A stretch of DNA of 64,000 nt from Patiria miniata (Eukaryota > Echinodermata > Asteroidea > Valvatida > Asterinidae). A program made the position numbers and the translations under genes. Below the pieces are notes generated by a model, which did not search any database, was not told the origin of the DNA, and saw only the letters and a list, made by a program, of their open reading frames with translations. This document shows, one piece after another, positions 11,554 through 26,240 of the stretch. Positions within the stretch are counted from its first letter, which is position 1; every line of letters starts with the position of its first letter. The DNA lies in contig NW_024037060.1 in NCBI RefSeq assembly GCF_015706575.1, positions 1,199,983 through 1,263,982 on the forward strand. The letters run 5' to 3'.

Positions 11554-14500
11554 TCAATTCTTCTTATTGAGAGGATTTTGATTTTTCAGCAAATTTTCAC
11601 GGACTTCCGGCTTCACGGTCTGCTGCATCAGCGCTTCCAAGAGTTGGGGGGCCAAGTCCCTCAGAATCGGGAAGATCAGTGTCTGGTGCCTGGGATAGAA
11701 GACCTCCCTCTCCCTGTTGGTGGTTCCTGCCATGATGCGGTAGGCCGTGGAGGAGGGCGTGGTGATATACATGCCGGTGTACATCGTCCCCTTGGAGTTG
11801 TCTAGGGCTCTCTCAGTTGAGATTGAGCCTGGTTGAATGAAAAAAAAAACAAGTTCTTAAAGTTGCGTTCCCCGTGCTCTTCGGAAAAAAAAAAATTGAT
11901 TTTTTTTTTCTATTCATAAATTTGAAACCTGTTTATTCCAACCAAAAATGTTGCCTTGGGCACAAACAGATCTGCTTTGTGGGCAGAGTTGCTCCCAGTC
12001 TGTACATTATCGATACCGTGAGAACAATTGTAAAGTAATCGTTGAATTTACCTATCGCCGTTTGCAAGTTAGCCACGCCCCTTAGACAACCCTATGGAGT
12101 TTTTGTACACTAAGTTTGTTTGTCTCAGATTTTGTATCATGTATTGAAGTGGACAATATTTCACAAGCTGCGTTGGCGTGATTCTACCGCGATAAGTCAA
12201 TTACTAAACATAAAGACATTTATTCTATAAGAGCAAGTTGAAGATGACATCAAGCGACACGATTGACTCTAACAATGGACTATACCCCTCCTACCATCAA
12301 TGGATAAATCAACATCTGACCATTTGTGTACCGATGTAGTTCTTCTTCAGATGATCGGAGCAGGCAGACCAAACTTTTATCAGAACCATTTTTCATTTCA
12401 GCGGTAATGCTGTTTTGCACGGGTTCTGATTGGGATATGGGATCTTTTTGTTTGTTTTGATTGGCTACTGGTTGGATCTCAGGAATTTTTCCTAAGAGGT
12501 GGATTGGTGCTGGATTCAAGATTTGCAAATCTGGTGAATGAATTGATATTTCACTGTTTATCACAATATGTTGGAAACTTTTTAAGGTTTGGTGTTGTAT
12601 AAACATGCATTTAACCCGAACTCTCAAGGCCTTTTTGCTAGGATGTAGCCTCAATCCTGCAAATTCCTCCATTATTTCTTGAATATGGTCTGCGGAGGAA
12701 TGACCACTGCCTGAATCCTGCGGCAGTGACTGTCAATATGTTGAAGCTTGGCCAGTGACATCCTGAAGCAGTACGGAGGATTTCAAGAATAATCCAGGCC
12801 TATATTTATGCATGGCTGAGCAAAAACAACACAAGGTCCGGCCCAAGACCTTGACAAAGTGCATCCTAAGAAATCAGTAACACACTTTTGCCATGTAACT
12901 TCAATCCTCCAAATTCCTCCACTTTGGCAAAGAGGATTCAGGGCAGTTAGGGTTAAGGACAAAATAAGAAAGCCAAATAATTAGGACTGTATTAAATCAA
13001 GACTGAAGACATTCTGTATATTACATGTATGAACCTGACTGTCGCTATATTTCTGTTTCCAGAAGGATAAGGAATGACCTGAGCGTTTTTGAATTTGTCT
13101 GTCCTGACCACAAGAGACAAGAACTTGTTACTTACCAAGAGAAAATATTGTCACAGAGATGCCCATGTTCTGCATCTGGTATTCCTGCCGTAACGTGTCA
13201 AAGAAGCCGTGAAGGGCAAACTTTGATGCGCTGTAGTCAGCTACAAAAGGAACTCCTACTTTTCCTGAAAGACAAAAACAAAGAGACCAGAAAGCAAACA
13301 TTTAAAGAGCAAATACTATACATAAATGGCTCATCAACAGTTGTTGAAGAAAAGCTGTGGGCTACGTTCTGGAAAGGCGTTAGATGATGGATACAATTTT
13401 GAGTTTCAACATTCCAAAAGAATTTAGGAATCACTACCTAAACACTTCTTTCCTTGGAACAAAATTCCACGATTACATACCTCTTTTGAATTTTATTAAC
13501 TTGCTTGAAAAATCTAACAAAACTACTTAACTTTTAAAGTATGTTTCTTTAATAAACAGTAATTTTGGATGCTACAACCTACCTGCAACAGATGATACAA
13601 CTGCGATGCTGCCCTTGCTTTCTGCTAACATCGGAGTGGCAAATGTTGCCAGACTCACATACGCATGGAAGTTTATGTCCATAGCCTGAGAACAAGACAA
13701 ATGAATTTGACATTAGCGTAAAAAAGGTAATCACAAGGTTGGCCTTAGCCTCATGTCCCTAGTCATGATGGCAAAGAGTGAGTGAGTCCTCATCTTTTGC
13801 CAAATTGACTTGAGTCCGAGTCATGGACTCGAGTCCTACGACACTGGTCGGAGGTGAGGGTGTGTTTTTTTTTTGGGGGGGGGGGGTTAGCCCCCAAGCC
13901 AACCTTCTTGGTTCTACCCATGATCCGGTCTTCGAACGATCCTTTACTTTGTGACGTGTTGAGGAATACCATATCTGTTGCTAAGAGTGATGAAGCAGAC
14001 ACATTACAAGAAGGCAAGCAGATGTCTGATAGAAGCAAAAAACAGAATTTTGATACCAAAAAATAAATACACAAATAAAAACACCTTTCCATTTAAACCA
14101 CATCTAGGGAAACTGACAAGGTGCATTCTAATCATTTCAAAGTTGAACCAAAAAAATGACTGGAGCAGGGTTTGAACCTTTGACAACGGATTAGTCTGTT
14201 AATAATAATAATAACAGTAGCGGGCTTTTAGGCTTTAATGGGGTATCAAAGTGCTTTACAAATCCCTGGGGAGCATACACGGCCGGTAGGCAGCCACTTC
14301 AGCGCTCTTGGCCGTAATCAACCTCTCACAGTCAACAACACTGCCCTCACCGGTACCCATTTACTCCTAGGTGGAGAAAAGCAGTGAGTGACAAAGTACC
14401 TTGCTCAAGGACACATTGATCAGGTGCTCTACTCAGTTTGTAGAGCACCGGAAGACTTGTCAAGGTGGAATTCAAAGAGAAACATCTCACAAGGTTCAAC

Positions 14501-16394
14501 CTTATTTACATAGATCCCTCCCTACACCCCCCCTACACCCCCCCCCTCCCCGAATCCCTAGATTCCATTATTTGATATCAACTATCCTAACCTTTCTTAA
14601 ACCATCCAAGTCCCCTGACCACACAGCCAGTTCACTGTACGCAACGTGGTTCAGGATGAGATGGTCCAGGCCTCCAAACCTCGCCTTAGCCTCATCAATC
14701 AACCTCCTGGTGTCGTTTTCTCTGCCCATGTCTAGCGGGAGGTAGAAGGCTTCCTTGGCTCCGAGCTCCTTGCATCTGGCCACGACCTGTAGAAATATAC
14801 TACACATGAAGTCAGGTCCCAAGTAACAGGTTGTATTAAATCCCAAGCCTGGATTTTCTCTAAGGCGCTCGTCCAAACTTCACTGATGTTGAGTTGACAC
14901 ATTCTATTACCTGTTTTAACAGTGCTTCCCTGCGTGCTGTGATCAGAACCCTTGCTCCTAGGCTAGCATACTGGTATGCTATCTGCTCCCCTATACCAGT
15001 ACTGGCGCCGGTGATCACCACTCGCTTGCCATTTATACTTGCTGAAAGACAAAATGAAAACTTGTTTAATGGCACAGAAGAACAAAGGAAAATAAAGGTT
15101 AAGTAATTGATGCAAAATGAGTAGAGTATACATGGCCACAAAAGGGTGCCTATAGGTTACTTCTAGAAGCCTTCTAATTCTAGAGGTACCTATAGGCTAT
15201 ATCATTTAGGCAATATTTCCTGAAGTTGATTAATTTTAAACATTTTAAAGATAGTACCCCACGCTCTTGAAAAAAACCCTTTTTTTCTCCTAATTTTTTT
15301 AAATTACGTAGGTTTTATCTTTTGTTTTAACCAGTTCACACCAGGATTATTCTGACAAGAACAGAACGAGGCGCAGGATTACTTTTCACTTGACCTCAAG
15401 CCAGGCGGGTTGAAGCCATCACCCTTGGGCAGCACACTCATATTTCCGGCCTCGCTCGCTGTACACGTGCCTCTTTCTCTTTTCATGCTAGCTGGCCTGG
15501 CACATGTCAGTGTCACTTGTGGCCGCCACTTACAAGTTACATGTATTAAGTCACGGCCGGCCGGGACTTAATCATGTCACAGCCGCGGCTTATTACACCG
15601 CGGCCGCAACTTAATTATGTCGCGGCCGGGACTTACTAACTCGCGGCCGCGACTTATTAACTCGCGACCGCGACTTATTTATGTCGTGGCCGCGACTTGT
15701 TAACTCGCGACCGCGACTTATTTTTGTCGTGGCCGTGATTTAACTCGCGACCACGATTTATTTTTGTCGTGACCGCGACTTGTTAACTCGCGACCGCGAC
15801 TTATTTTTGTCGTGGCCGCGACTTGTTAACAGGCGACCGGTCGCCTGTTAACAAGTCGCGGCCACGACATAAATAAGTCACGGTCGCGACCGTGACTTAT
15901 TTATGTCGTGGCCGCGACTTGTTAACACGCAGCTGCGACATAATTAAGTCGCGGCCTCGAGTAAATAAGTCGCTGCCGCAACACAAATAAGTCGCGGCCA
16001 CGAGTGACATGTTATGAAAGCGAGGCCTTCCATAATGAAATGCCCTGCCGTGAACCAAAAAAGAGGTACCTGGCCCTAACAGTAACAGGCTTCCGTAGAT
16101 TACTGACTACCCCCGACTTTTCCAACACCATAAGGAGAAATTCTTTTGTGCGTGCAATTACATGTACATAGCCCATGATGTAGACAGATGCTAGCGCTAT
16201 CTAGCCTAGCCACAGACAGTCACACTCACAGTCACAGTATGGCAATGGAACATGAATTTGAAAGTTGAAGCAACTTGGTTTGCAATGGTGATTTTCATGT
16301 AGAGCTCTGCTGCTTTACCTGGATCAAATCTATCAACGAGAAGAAATCCGATGTAACCAACAAATATTGCAAACAAATACTTTTTCAGGCCCAT
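11554..16394 (-). CDS. 11-beta-hydroxysteroid dehydrogenase 1-like reductase, copy A (6 exons, 302 aa)
   Basis: This is a classical short-chain dehydrogenase/reductase, closest by eye to HSD11B1 and HSD11B1-like proteins, which use NADP(H) to interconvert 11-keto and 11-hydroxysteroids at the ER membrane. The substrate here is unknown. Minus-strand exons: 16394-16319, 15041-14911, 14786-14592, 13685-13583, 13264-13136 and 11828-11554, with phases 1, 0, 0, 1, 1. Residues 1-22 (MGLKKYLFAIFVGYIGFLLV…) are an N-terminal membrane anchor. TGASTGIG at 36-43 is the cofactor motif, LILNH is at 112-116, and the catalytic set Asn139, Ser166, Tyr179, Lys183 (YSASK) is complete, with the same spacing as HSD11B1. 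It ends …NPLNKKN; the KKN tail is only vaguely like an ER-retrieval signal. Its head-to-head paralogue starts 298 bp away. Confidence 0.88.
11936..12060 (+). repeat. Unnamed dispersed repeat, copy 2 (HSD-A intron 5)
   Basis: The words gggcacaaacagatctgctt, ctcccagtctgtacattatc and aattgtaaagtaatcgttga occur here in the order and orientation seen at 21.29-21.42 kb. The copy lies on the strand opposite to its host gene, whereas the 21-kb copy has the same strand as its host. It therefore reflects a dispersed repeat, not shared ancestry of the two HSD genes. Confidence 0.5.
14190..14430 (-). mobile_element. SINE copy, eroded (HSD-A intron 3)
   Basis: On the minus strand this contains gtccttgagcaaggtacttt, ccacctaggagtaaatgggt and a 3' part ending in a (att)n tail, all shared with the other SINE copies in the window. 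A head-like region with gtagagcacc words lies just upstream at about 14.4-14.45 kb. The adjacent (aat)n microsatellite at 14201-14215 probably grew from the SINE tail. Confidence 0.5.
15548..16012. repeat. GC-rich palindromic minisatellite in HSD-A intron 1
   Basis: About 465 bp are built from variants of gcggccgcgactt and ttatttatgtcgtgg, with ttaact/ttaac spacers. The array reverses direction, making two overlapping long palindromes: 15798-15879 (82 bp, one mismatched pair, centre ACCGGT) and 15847-15926 (80 bp, perfect, centre TCGCGA). It is rich in CpG and in NotI (gcggccgc) and HpaI (gttaac) sites. The surrounding intron is AT-rich, so the base composition breaks sharply at both edges. 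The other HSD gene lacks it. Confidence 0.85.
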
Positions 16395-16692
16395 TTTATA
16401 TCGTCATTTCAGCTGAAACTTGAAAGTGGGACGACCGAAACCCCGCTTGTACGTCTGGGTACTGTTTCTATTTTATCACGCTGCAATTGCATAGTTGTAG
16501 ACTGGTACTTGACAAAATGTATAATGAGACGTCTGTATGGTTTTCACTCGTAGATAGGAACCAGTTTCCTACAATGCACTAAGAAGAGTGAGAATAGAAA
16601 TTGTACCCAGACGTACACCGCGCCATTGCTTGAATCGACACTCGATCGAGTGTTCTCGGTTGTCTTCAATCTCGAACATTTCTTCGCTGAAA
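16395..16692. promoter_or_regulatory. Symmetric divergent promoter of the two HSD-like genes
   Basis: This 298-bp interval lies between the two start codons. It contains an inverted repeat: cttgtacgtctgggtactgt, then ttctattttatcac at 16446-16479, mirrored as gtgagaatagaaattgtacc, then cagacgtacac at 16588-16618. The symmetry centre (about 16.53 kb) falls midway between the ATGs, so each gene has its own copy of the same promoter-proximal sequence. No clear TATA box is seen. Confidence 0.6.
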
Positions 16693-21065
<4,373 letters not shown>

Positions 21066-21211
21066 TTGACGGCCATGTTGAATTTTTTTTTATTCAATAA
21101 TTTAACTTAATTATAAATTTTTAAAAAATGAAGTTAATTTGTTATTTTAATTTGACACACCTAGTCCATCTTTGAAAAGATCTTGTTCAGATTTTTTCCC
21201 CATTTTTTAAA

Positions 21212-21217
21212 AATAAA
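21212..21217 (+). terminator. Candidate HSD-B polyadenylation signal
   Basis: AATAAA lies 146 bp after the copy B stop codon, in very AT-rich sequence. Another AATAAA occurs near 21.7 kb, so the exact cleavage site is uncertain. Confidence 0.4.
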
Positions 21218-21259
21218 TAATTAAATTATCTCTTGATGATGCTTTCAGTTTAAATGGTG

Positions 21260-21570
21260 GTATAGGAAAAAACTGCAGCCCTTTGGGCACGAACAGATCC
21301 ACTTTGAGCAGACTGGCTCCCAGTCTGTACAGTATCAATACTGATTGTGGGGCAGGAACCAGCCTACCCGCGAGAGCAGAATTATTTTCTGGCAGCCAAT
21401 AATTCGAAATTGTAAAGTAATAATTCAATAGCTAAACAAAGGCCGATTTGTTTTCGGATGATGTCTCATTCAAAGTGAATAACTGTTGTATTGCTAGAAA
21501 AAATAGCAATTGAGAAAAGAAGTCTATTTTTCAGGATGAAACTCAAAAAGAGCACATAACTTTTAAGTTT
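21260..21570 (+). repeat. Unnamed dispersed repeat, copy 3 (longest)
   Basis: This copy links the blocks seen separately elsewhere. The order is gggcacgaacagatccactt, ctcccagtctgtacagtatc, cagccaataattcgaaattg, taaagtaataattcaatagc, ggatgatgtctcattc, then gctagaaaaaatagcaattg and ggatgaaactcaaaa. It matches 11.94-12.06 kb at its left part and 3.5-3.7 kb at its right part. No coding sequence or clear terminal repeats are seen. Confidence 0.5.
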
Positions 21571-24234
21571 GTGACACCTAGATTTTAAATCTAAAATTGT
21601 ACAAACAGGACTTTTTGGATATTTAAAATGGAAAGACATTTCTTGAATTTTGTGTGCCGTTTGGTTGGGGGTGACACAAAGTTGTAACAATGGAAATAAA
21701 AACTATTATCAGTACTCAGGTCCTTTTTATGTAATTATGCATTTTTTTGAATTTTTTTTTAAGAAATGATGTCACTACTTCATTTAGATATTTGATAAAT
21801 CTACAGAGAATATCTCTGTCATAATGTTGACAAGCGCAATGCGCTGGTGTAAATGCAATATTTAATTCAGTAATAACAGACTGCTTGTTTATACCAGCCA
21901 TTTAAACAATAGTATTATGCAGCTGTACTGCCAAATGTAATTGCTCCCTGAAAAATTTGTTAGACTACTTTTATACAATGTAAATGTATTCATACACTTT
22001 TCTAAAGCTGATCTTGTAAAACAAATGCTGGTTGTTGTTTTTTTGCTTTTAATTGTGTGAAATAATTTATTCGGAATTCAATTAAATTATGGCTGATAAA
22101 GTGACCGCAATCTATTTTTTTGTGGCAAAGTATTTTGTGGCATAGTAAAGTAATTTATATATTCATGATGATGTTTAGTTCAGATCTGATATTGACATGA
22201 TTGCTGTAAAGTATTGAGAAGTTAAAAAAAGGTCAATATTTATGAAGAAAAAATGGTTATTTGCTCATTTTTATGAAGAGAATATTTGCATAATCGCCAA
22301 AAAGGTTCTGTAAGGCCAAAAAACAACAACCATGTTTAGCGTCCTGCCTGTTTGAAAAAAAAGGAGGAGGCCCTTTTTTTCTTTCCAAAATGGCCGCCCG
22401 ACGGGGCTATTTTTCAAGATGACCGCCAGCTTTTTTTTTTAATGGCTGCCACTTGGACTCAGGAATGACATACCAGCTTTATATCGGCTAGATGCAACAG
22501 ACAAAGAGGCCAAAATGATGTCACTGTTTAAAATTTATCGTTTCTTAATGTTTAAAAAAAAAAAAAAAGGAGACGGCCTCCAAAAAGGGAGCGGACGGGG
22601 ATGCTAAACATGTTTCTTTTTTTATTTGGCCTAACAGTATGTTTGATATTAGCAATACATTGGCTGAAACTGAAGGTAAATGCGTACGGAATTGTATTTC
22701 AAAGAAAACTGCCCAGTAACCTTGGGCATAGACCATTATCATGTTGCGGCCATCTTGATGTTTTCCCATTCAAATCAACGTAACCAAAGCGAGGCGGGAA
22801 GGAAAAATAGTCTGGTTCCTTTTTGCACAAGAAACATTATCACTCAGTACTGTTATTGGATACAAGGAACATGACTGAAATTGTGGCAGCATGATAAAGG
22901 TCTATTGTAGGTGGTATCAATGTATTAAAGTGCAAGTAGAGAATATTGTTTCAAAGCTAGGGCAGGGTGGTTAAACGTTGGCAGGCTTTCAAGTTTTCCT
23001 CCTTCCCTACAAGTTTTCCCTGTTTTTTGTTTAACCTTGCTCCTACTTTTCTTGTACTTTTTTCTTGAAAATCCTACATTTTCATACTTTTTTGCGGCAA
23101 CTCCAAATAATGAAATCTCACTGAATATTTTTCATGAACAGTGTTACACACTGTAATATGCAAATCACACAATGAATGGCTTGTAGGATAGGAGTACAGC
23201 TGTACTTCAAGAGCTTAAGAACATGCAATATGAGGCTTATGATGCTGTGTGCAGTATTAACAACACAAAAAACTACTTCTGAAAGCCCGCAAAGGTTCGA
23301 CATTCATCCTGATTAATGTTGTCCTCCAAAGCCCTATTTTGTAGTTTTTCCTCTTTTTTATCCTACTGTTCTACTTTTTTAGCATGGGTCTGCTTGAAAG
23401 CTTGCAATGGGCAACCTCTATAGTAATGATTTACTAACTTAAACTGAAGCTGAAGAAACCAAAGGAATAACATTCAAAGCACCATGTGTCTCATGATGAC
23501 GAACGTAACACACTGTCCGAAACGTCAAATTTAACCTACTGGTTCTTCTTAGAACCGCACTACTTGCAAAGAGATATCATTCACATGGTGTTAACCGCAA
23601 ACCTCCCGTTCATTGACCATGCGATCAGTCCTTCAACAAAAAGCCTACAGAAAACAATTGCCCTTGACGCAAGACCATCCGACCATCGTGACTTTGGGGG
23701 CGGTGAAACCGCGAGGCGAATTTAATATTTAGCGGCGCCTCACCACACCAATATAGTCTTCACACAATTCGCCTATAGTATACCAAATATCGCTGTAGCC
23801 TTGCCAAAAGGCAACGGGAAACCAGACAAAAACCACAGACTCGAATCAATTTTCTGACACTTGTGCAGAAACTTCTGCAATAAACTCTGTGTTGGTGGGT
23901 TGAGTGTTACAACATATTAAGTTTGAATGTGTGTATGCGGTCCGCATGCGCACTTTTTTATTTCCTGGTTTAGAGCTTAAACAATAGCTATATAATAGAG
24001 AAACACACACGTATATGTCAGTTCCGGTTGTCTTTCACAATAAAAATGCATGACAGTCACATGTTCGTGCCGCAGGTCATGGTTGGAAATAATATTACTG
24101 AGTTAGATTTACTTTGGTTTACACAATCATGGAGGTAGCGAGTCGCGATCGCTGGACATATTAGACTTATCGGCCAAGCAATTTCGATTTGCTCTTGCCG
24201 TGCATTTGCTATCAAGCATTCAGCTGTCTACGCC

Positions 24235-25738
24235 ATGGCACCCCCTAACTATAGCACCATTACGGTAAGTTATTTAGCGAAACCTATACTATAAGGTCAA
24301 GTTGAATCAAACACGTCCATTGAGGACTTTTTAAATTGGGGTGCGCCGCGCAGTGGAGGTTAGAACCTAAAGGTCGAGGATTTTAATTTGGGGGTGAGGC
24401 TTGGGCTTTGATGATGACAACGTACCAAGATATATTTGTGTCACGTTACGGGTGAGAAAATTGGGGATTTGTATTGCTGTAGGTAATAATGCTCTAGGGG
24501 GAAAGATTTCCATATACGAAGTTCACTCAACACCCTGTGTACAAACCCTATGAGATTGGACTGAAAAATTCTAAGTGTTTTCTAAGAAAATGCTTGTATT
24601 TTCTCACTGCTCAAATTGACTTTGATGACATGAAATTGCTATCTGGGGGCTTGTTAGTCAATACAGAGGAAAATTAGTGAACTTCGTATATGGAAATCTT
24701 TCCCTCTAGGGGCATATACGCCTCAACTATTACATGGAGGAAGGAACATTACATGGAGGAAGGAACGCGAGGCCCGATTCAAAGATCGACAAAATAGCGT
24801 CTCGAGCCAAGACTGTATCCAACGCAATGGCGAATCCACGACATTCGGGGGATGGGCCGGGGGAGGTTAGGGTGGCTAAAGAAATCAACTCTCGACTCTC
24901 TATGTTAGAGAAAAAATAGGCCTGAAACAATGACACACAAAATTAAAGATAATTTAAGATTTTATCCGGAAGTAAAATTAATATATTAGACTCCGAGTGT
25001 TGGGGGAGGGGGCAGGAGGGGGCAGGAGGGGGCAGGAGGGGTTATAGCCGCGCCACCTCCTTGAACACGCTGCATGATGACCGTGATGACCGCTCTGCAA
25101 TTCAGTTTCAGAACAATTTGGTAAGGAAACGCAGAGGTCCCCCTACTGTAATATTATACTTCGTGAGGTATCATAGCAAACCGTAAAATTAATGCAAAGA
25201 AGTGTTCATGTGCGCGGAAATGTTCAGGAACGCATCAGCACTAGGATCTTGGGGGGGGGGGGGGGGTGACGGGGGGTTGGGCGGTTTGGTTGGGGGGGGG
25301 GGGGGTTACACCCAAAACTGGGGTTGCAAGGGGTGTCGTCCCCTTCCAGGAGGTAAATGGGGACGATCGAAGGTGAAAGGAGGCGAAACTCCCTTGCGAG
25401 TTGTCGGGTTTGAGCTGACAAAGATTGATTCAGCTATAGTACACTAATTTTGTATCTAATTGAAGCAGTTTCTGTTTTGATTTGGAGGTGGCACGGCGTA
25501 ATCGGAGCCTACGTTCCGTGTTAGCCTTAGAGTCAGATGGGATCCGCAACCATGGGTCTGTTTTTAATCAGACATATTTTGAAAGAAGTGTTTACTTAAA
25601 TGAGAAAATAGCAAGGCAAGACCGGTATGTGCAGGCAAGATTAAGGGAATGTCATTTGATGTGGATTTGCTGGAAAATTCCAAGAAAATTGTCACAATGT
25701 ACTTGAAGGTGTTGAGAAGTCAAAGGGATTTGCTGCAG
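24235..25738 (+). CDS. Possible unrecognised small gene or gene remnant
   Basis: Several pieces look exon-like, but I cannot name a family. At 24235-24264 an ATG opens MAPPNYSTIT and is followed at once by a strong donor (gtaagt). A frame ending QFQNNL reaches a good donor (gtaagg) at 25121. A frame from 25488 begins VARRNRSLRSVLALESDGIR and runs through a charged, probably helical stretch (ERSVYLNEKIARQDRYVQAR). A different frame from 25649 (MSFDVDLLENSKKIV…RSQRDLLQ) ends at a gtacca donor at 25739. The 25121 and 25488 edges agree in phase; the first piece does not join the second in phase, and the last two pieces are in different frames only bases apart. It may be a decayed gene, a mis-assembled one, or chance. 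Confidence 0.25.
24500..24703. mobile_element. 204-bp MITE with 28-bp inverted ends and 8-bp target duplication
   Basis: Perfect 28-bp inverted ends begin GGAAAGATTTCCATATACGA (24500-24527) and are mirrored at 24676-24703. The element is flanked by the direct repeat CTCTAGGG (24492-24499 and 24704-24711). An 8-bp target duplication fits the hAT superfamily, although the terminal bases are not the usual CAGGG type. There is no coding capacity. Perfect ends suggest a fairly recent insertion. Confidence 0.75.
24729..24766 (+). repeat. Tandem duplication of 19 bp
   Basis: The unit attacatggaggaaggaac occurs twice head to tail, 18 bp beyond the right target duplication of the adjacent MITE. Confidence 0.8.
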
Positions 25739-26039
25739 GTACCAGCAGGGCAATTAATTCCTCATTTTTTTCAAATTATTTCCGAGAGCGAAAAAGTTGG
25801 AAAACGAAACGTACTGCTCTGTTGTACATAATTTCATTTCAGATGGTTTATGATGTGACAGTTGACAGATAAAGATATAGTGTGGACATTATAATAAGCC
25901 TCTGCACATATGACGTCACTCTTTGTTTACATGGTGGGACGACGGTTTCGTAGCACCATAGAAAAACGCACGAGTATAAACAATGTGTGACGTCATCAGT
26001 ACAGATGCTTATTGAACTGCGGACGGAGCGTCTGTAATA

Positions 26040-26240
26040 CGTATTTATGAAGGCAGTTCCGGTGATTGTTTCTGCCAGTCCGGCGGTGGAAGTGAGACAT
26101 CCAACAAAAGAAATCCGCCGACGTTTAATTATTGCAATTATTTCTTTACAAAATTTAAATTATTGGCTGCTTGACAATCATTCGGCTCTCCTAGAACGAA
26201 TTCATTTGTGCACAAAACGAAAGCCGTTTATCGGAGGATT
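26040..26240 (-). repeat. Unnamed dispersed repeat, copy 4 (inverted)
   Basis: Read on the minus strand it gives cagccaataatttaaatttt, then gtaaagaaataattgcaata, then a diverged ggatgtctcactt. This matches the middle block of the 21.26-21.57 kb and 3.5-3.7 kb copies. The flanks beyond about 26.24 kb no longer match. Confidence 0.5.

Noticed and set aside
12280-12672. 130-codon open frame, minus strand, inside HSD-A intron 5
   Set aside because: Lies between the well-supported exons 5 and 6; the end (…LLRSSEEELHRY) looks like translated repeat DNA, not a domain.
24730-24936. 68-codon frame, minus strand (…LDTVLARDAILSIFESG…)
   Set aside because: Looks translated-repeat-like, but I could not tie it to any element or gene; overlaps a plus-strand frame of equal quality.
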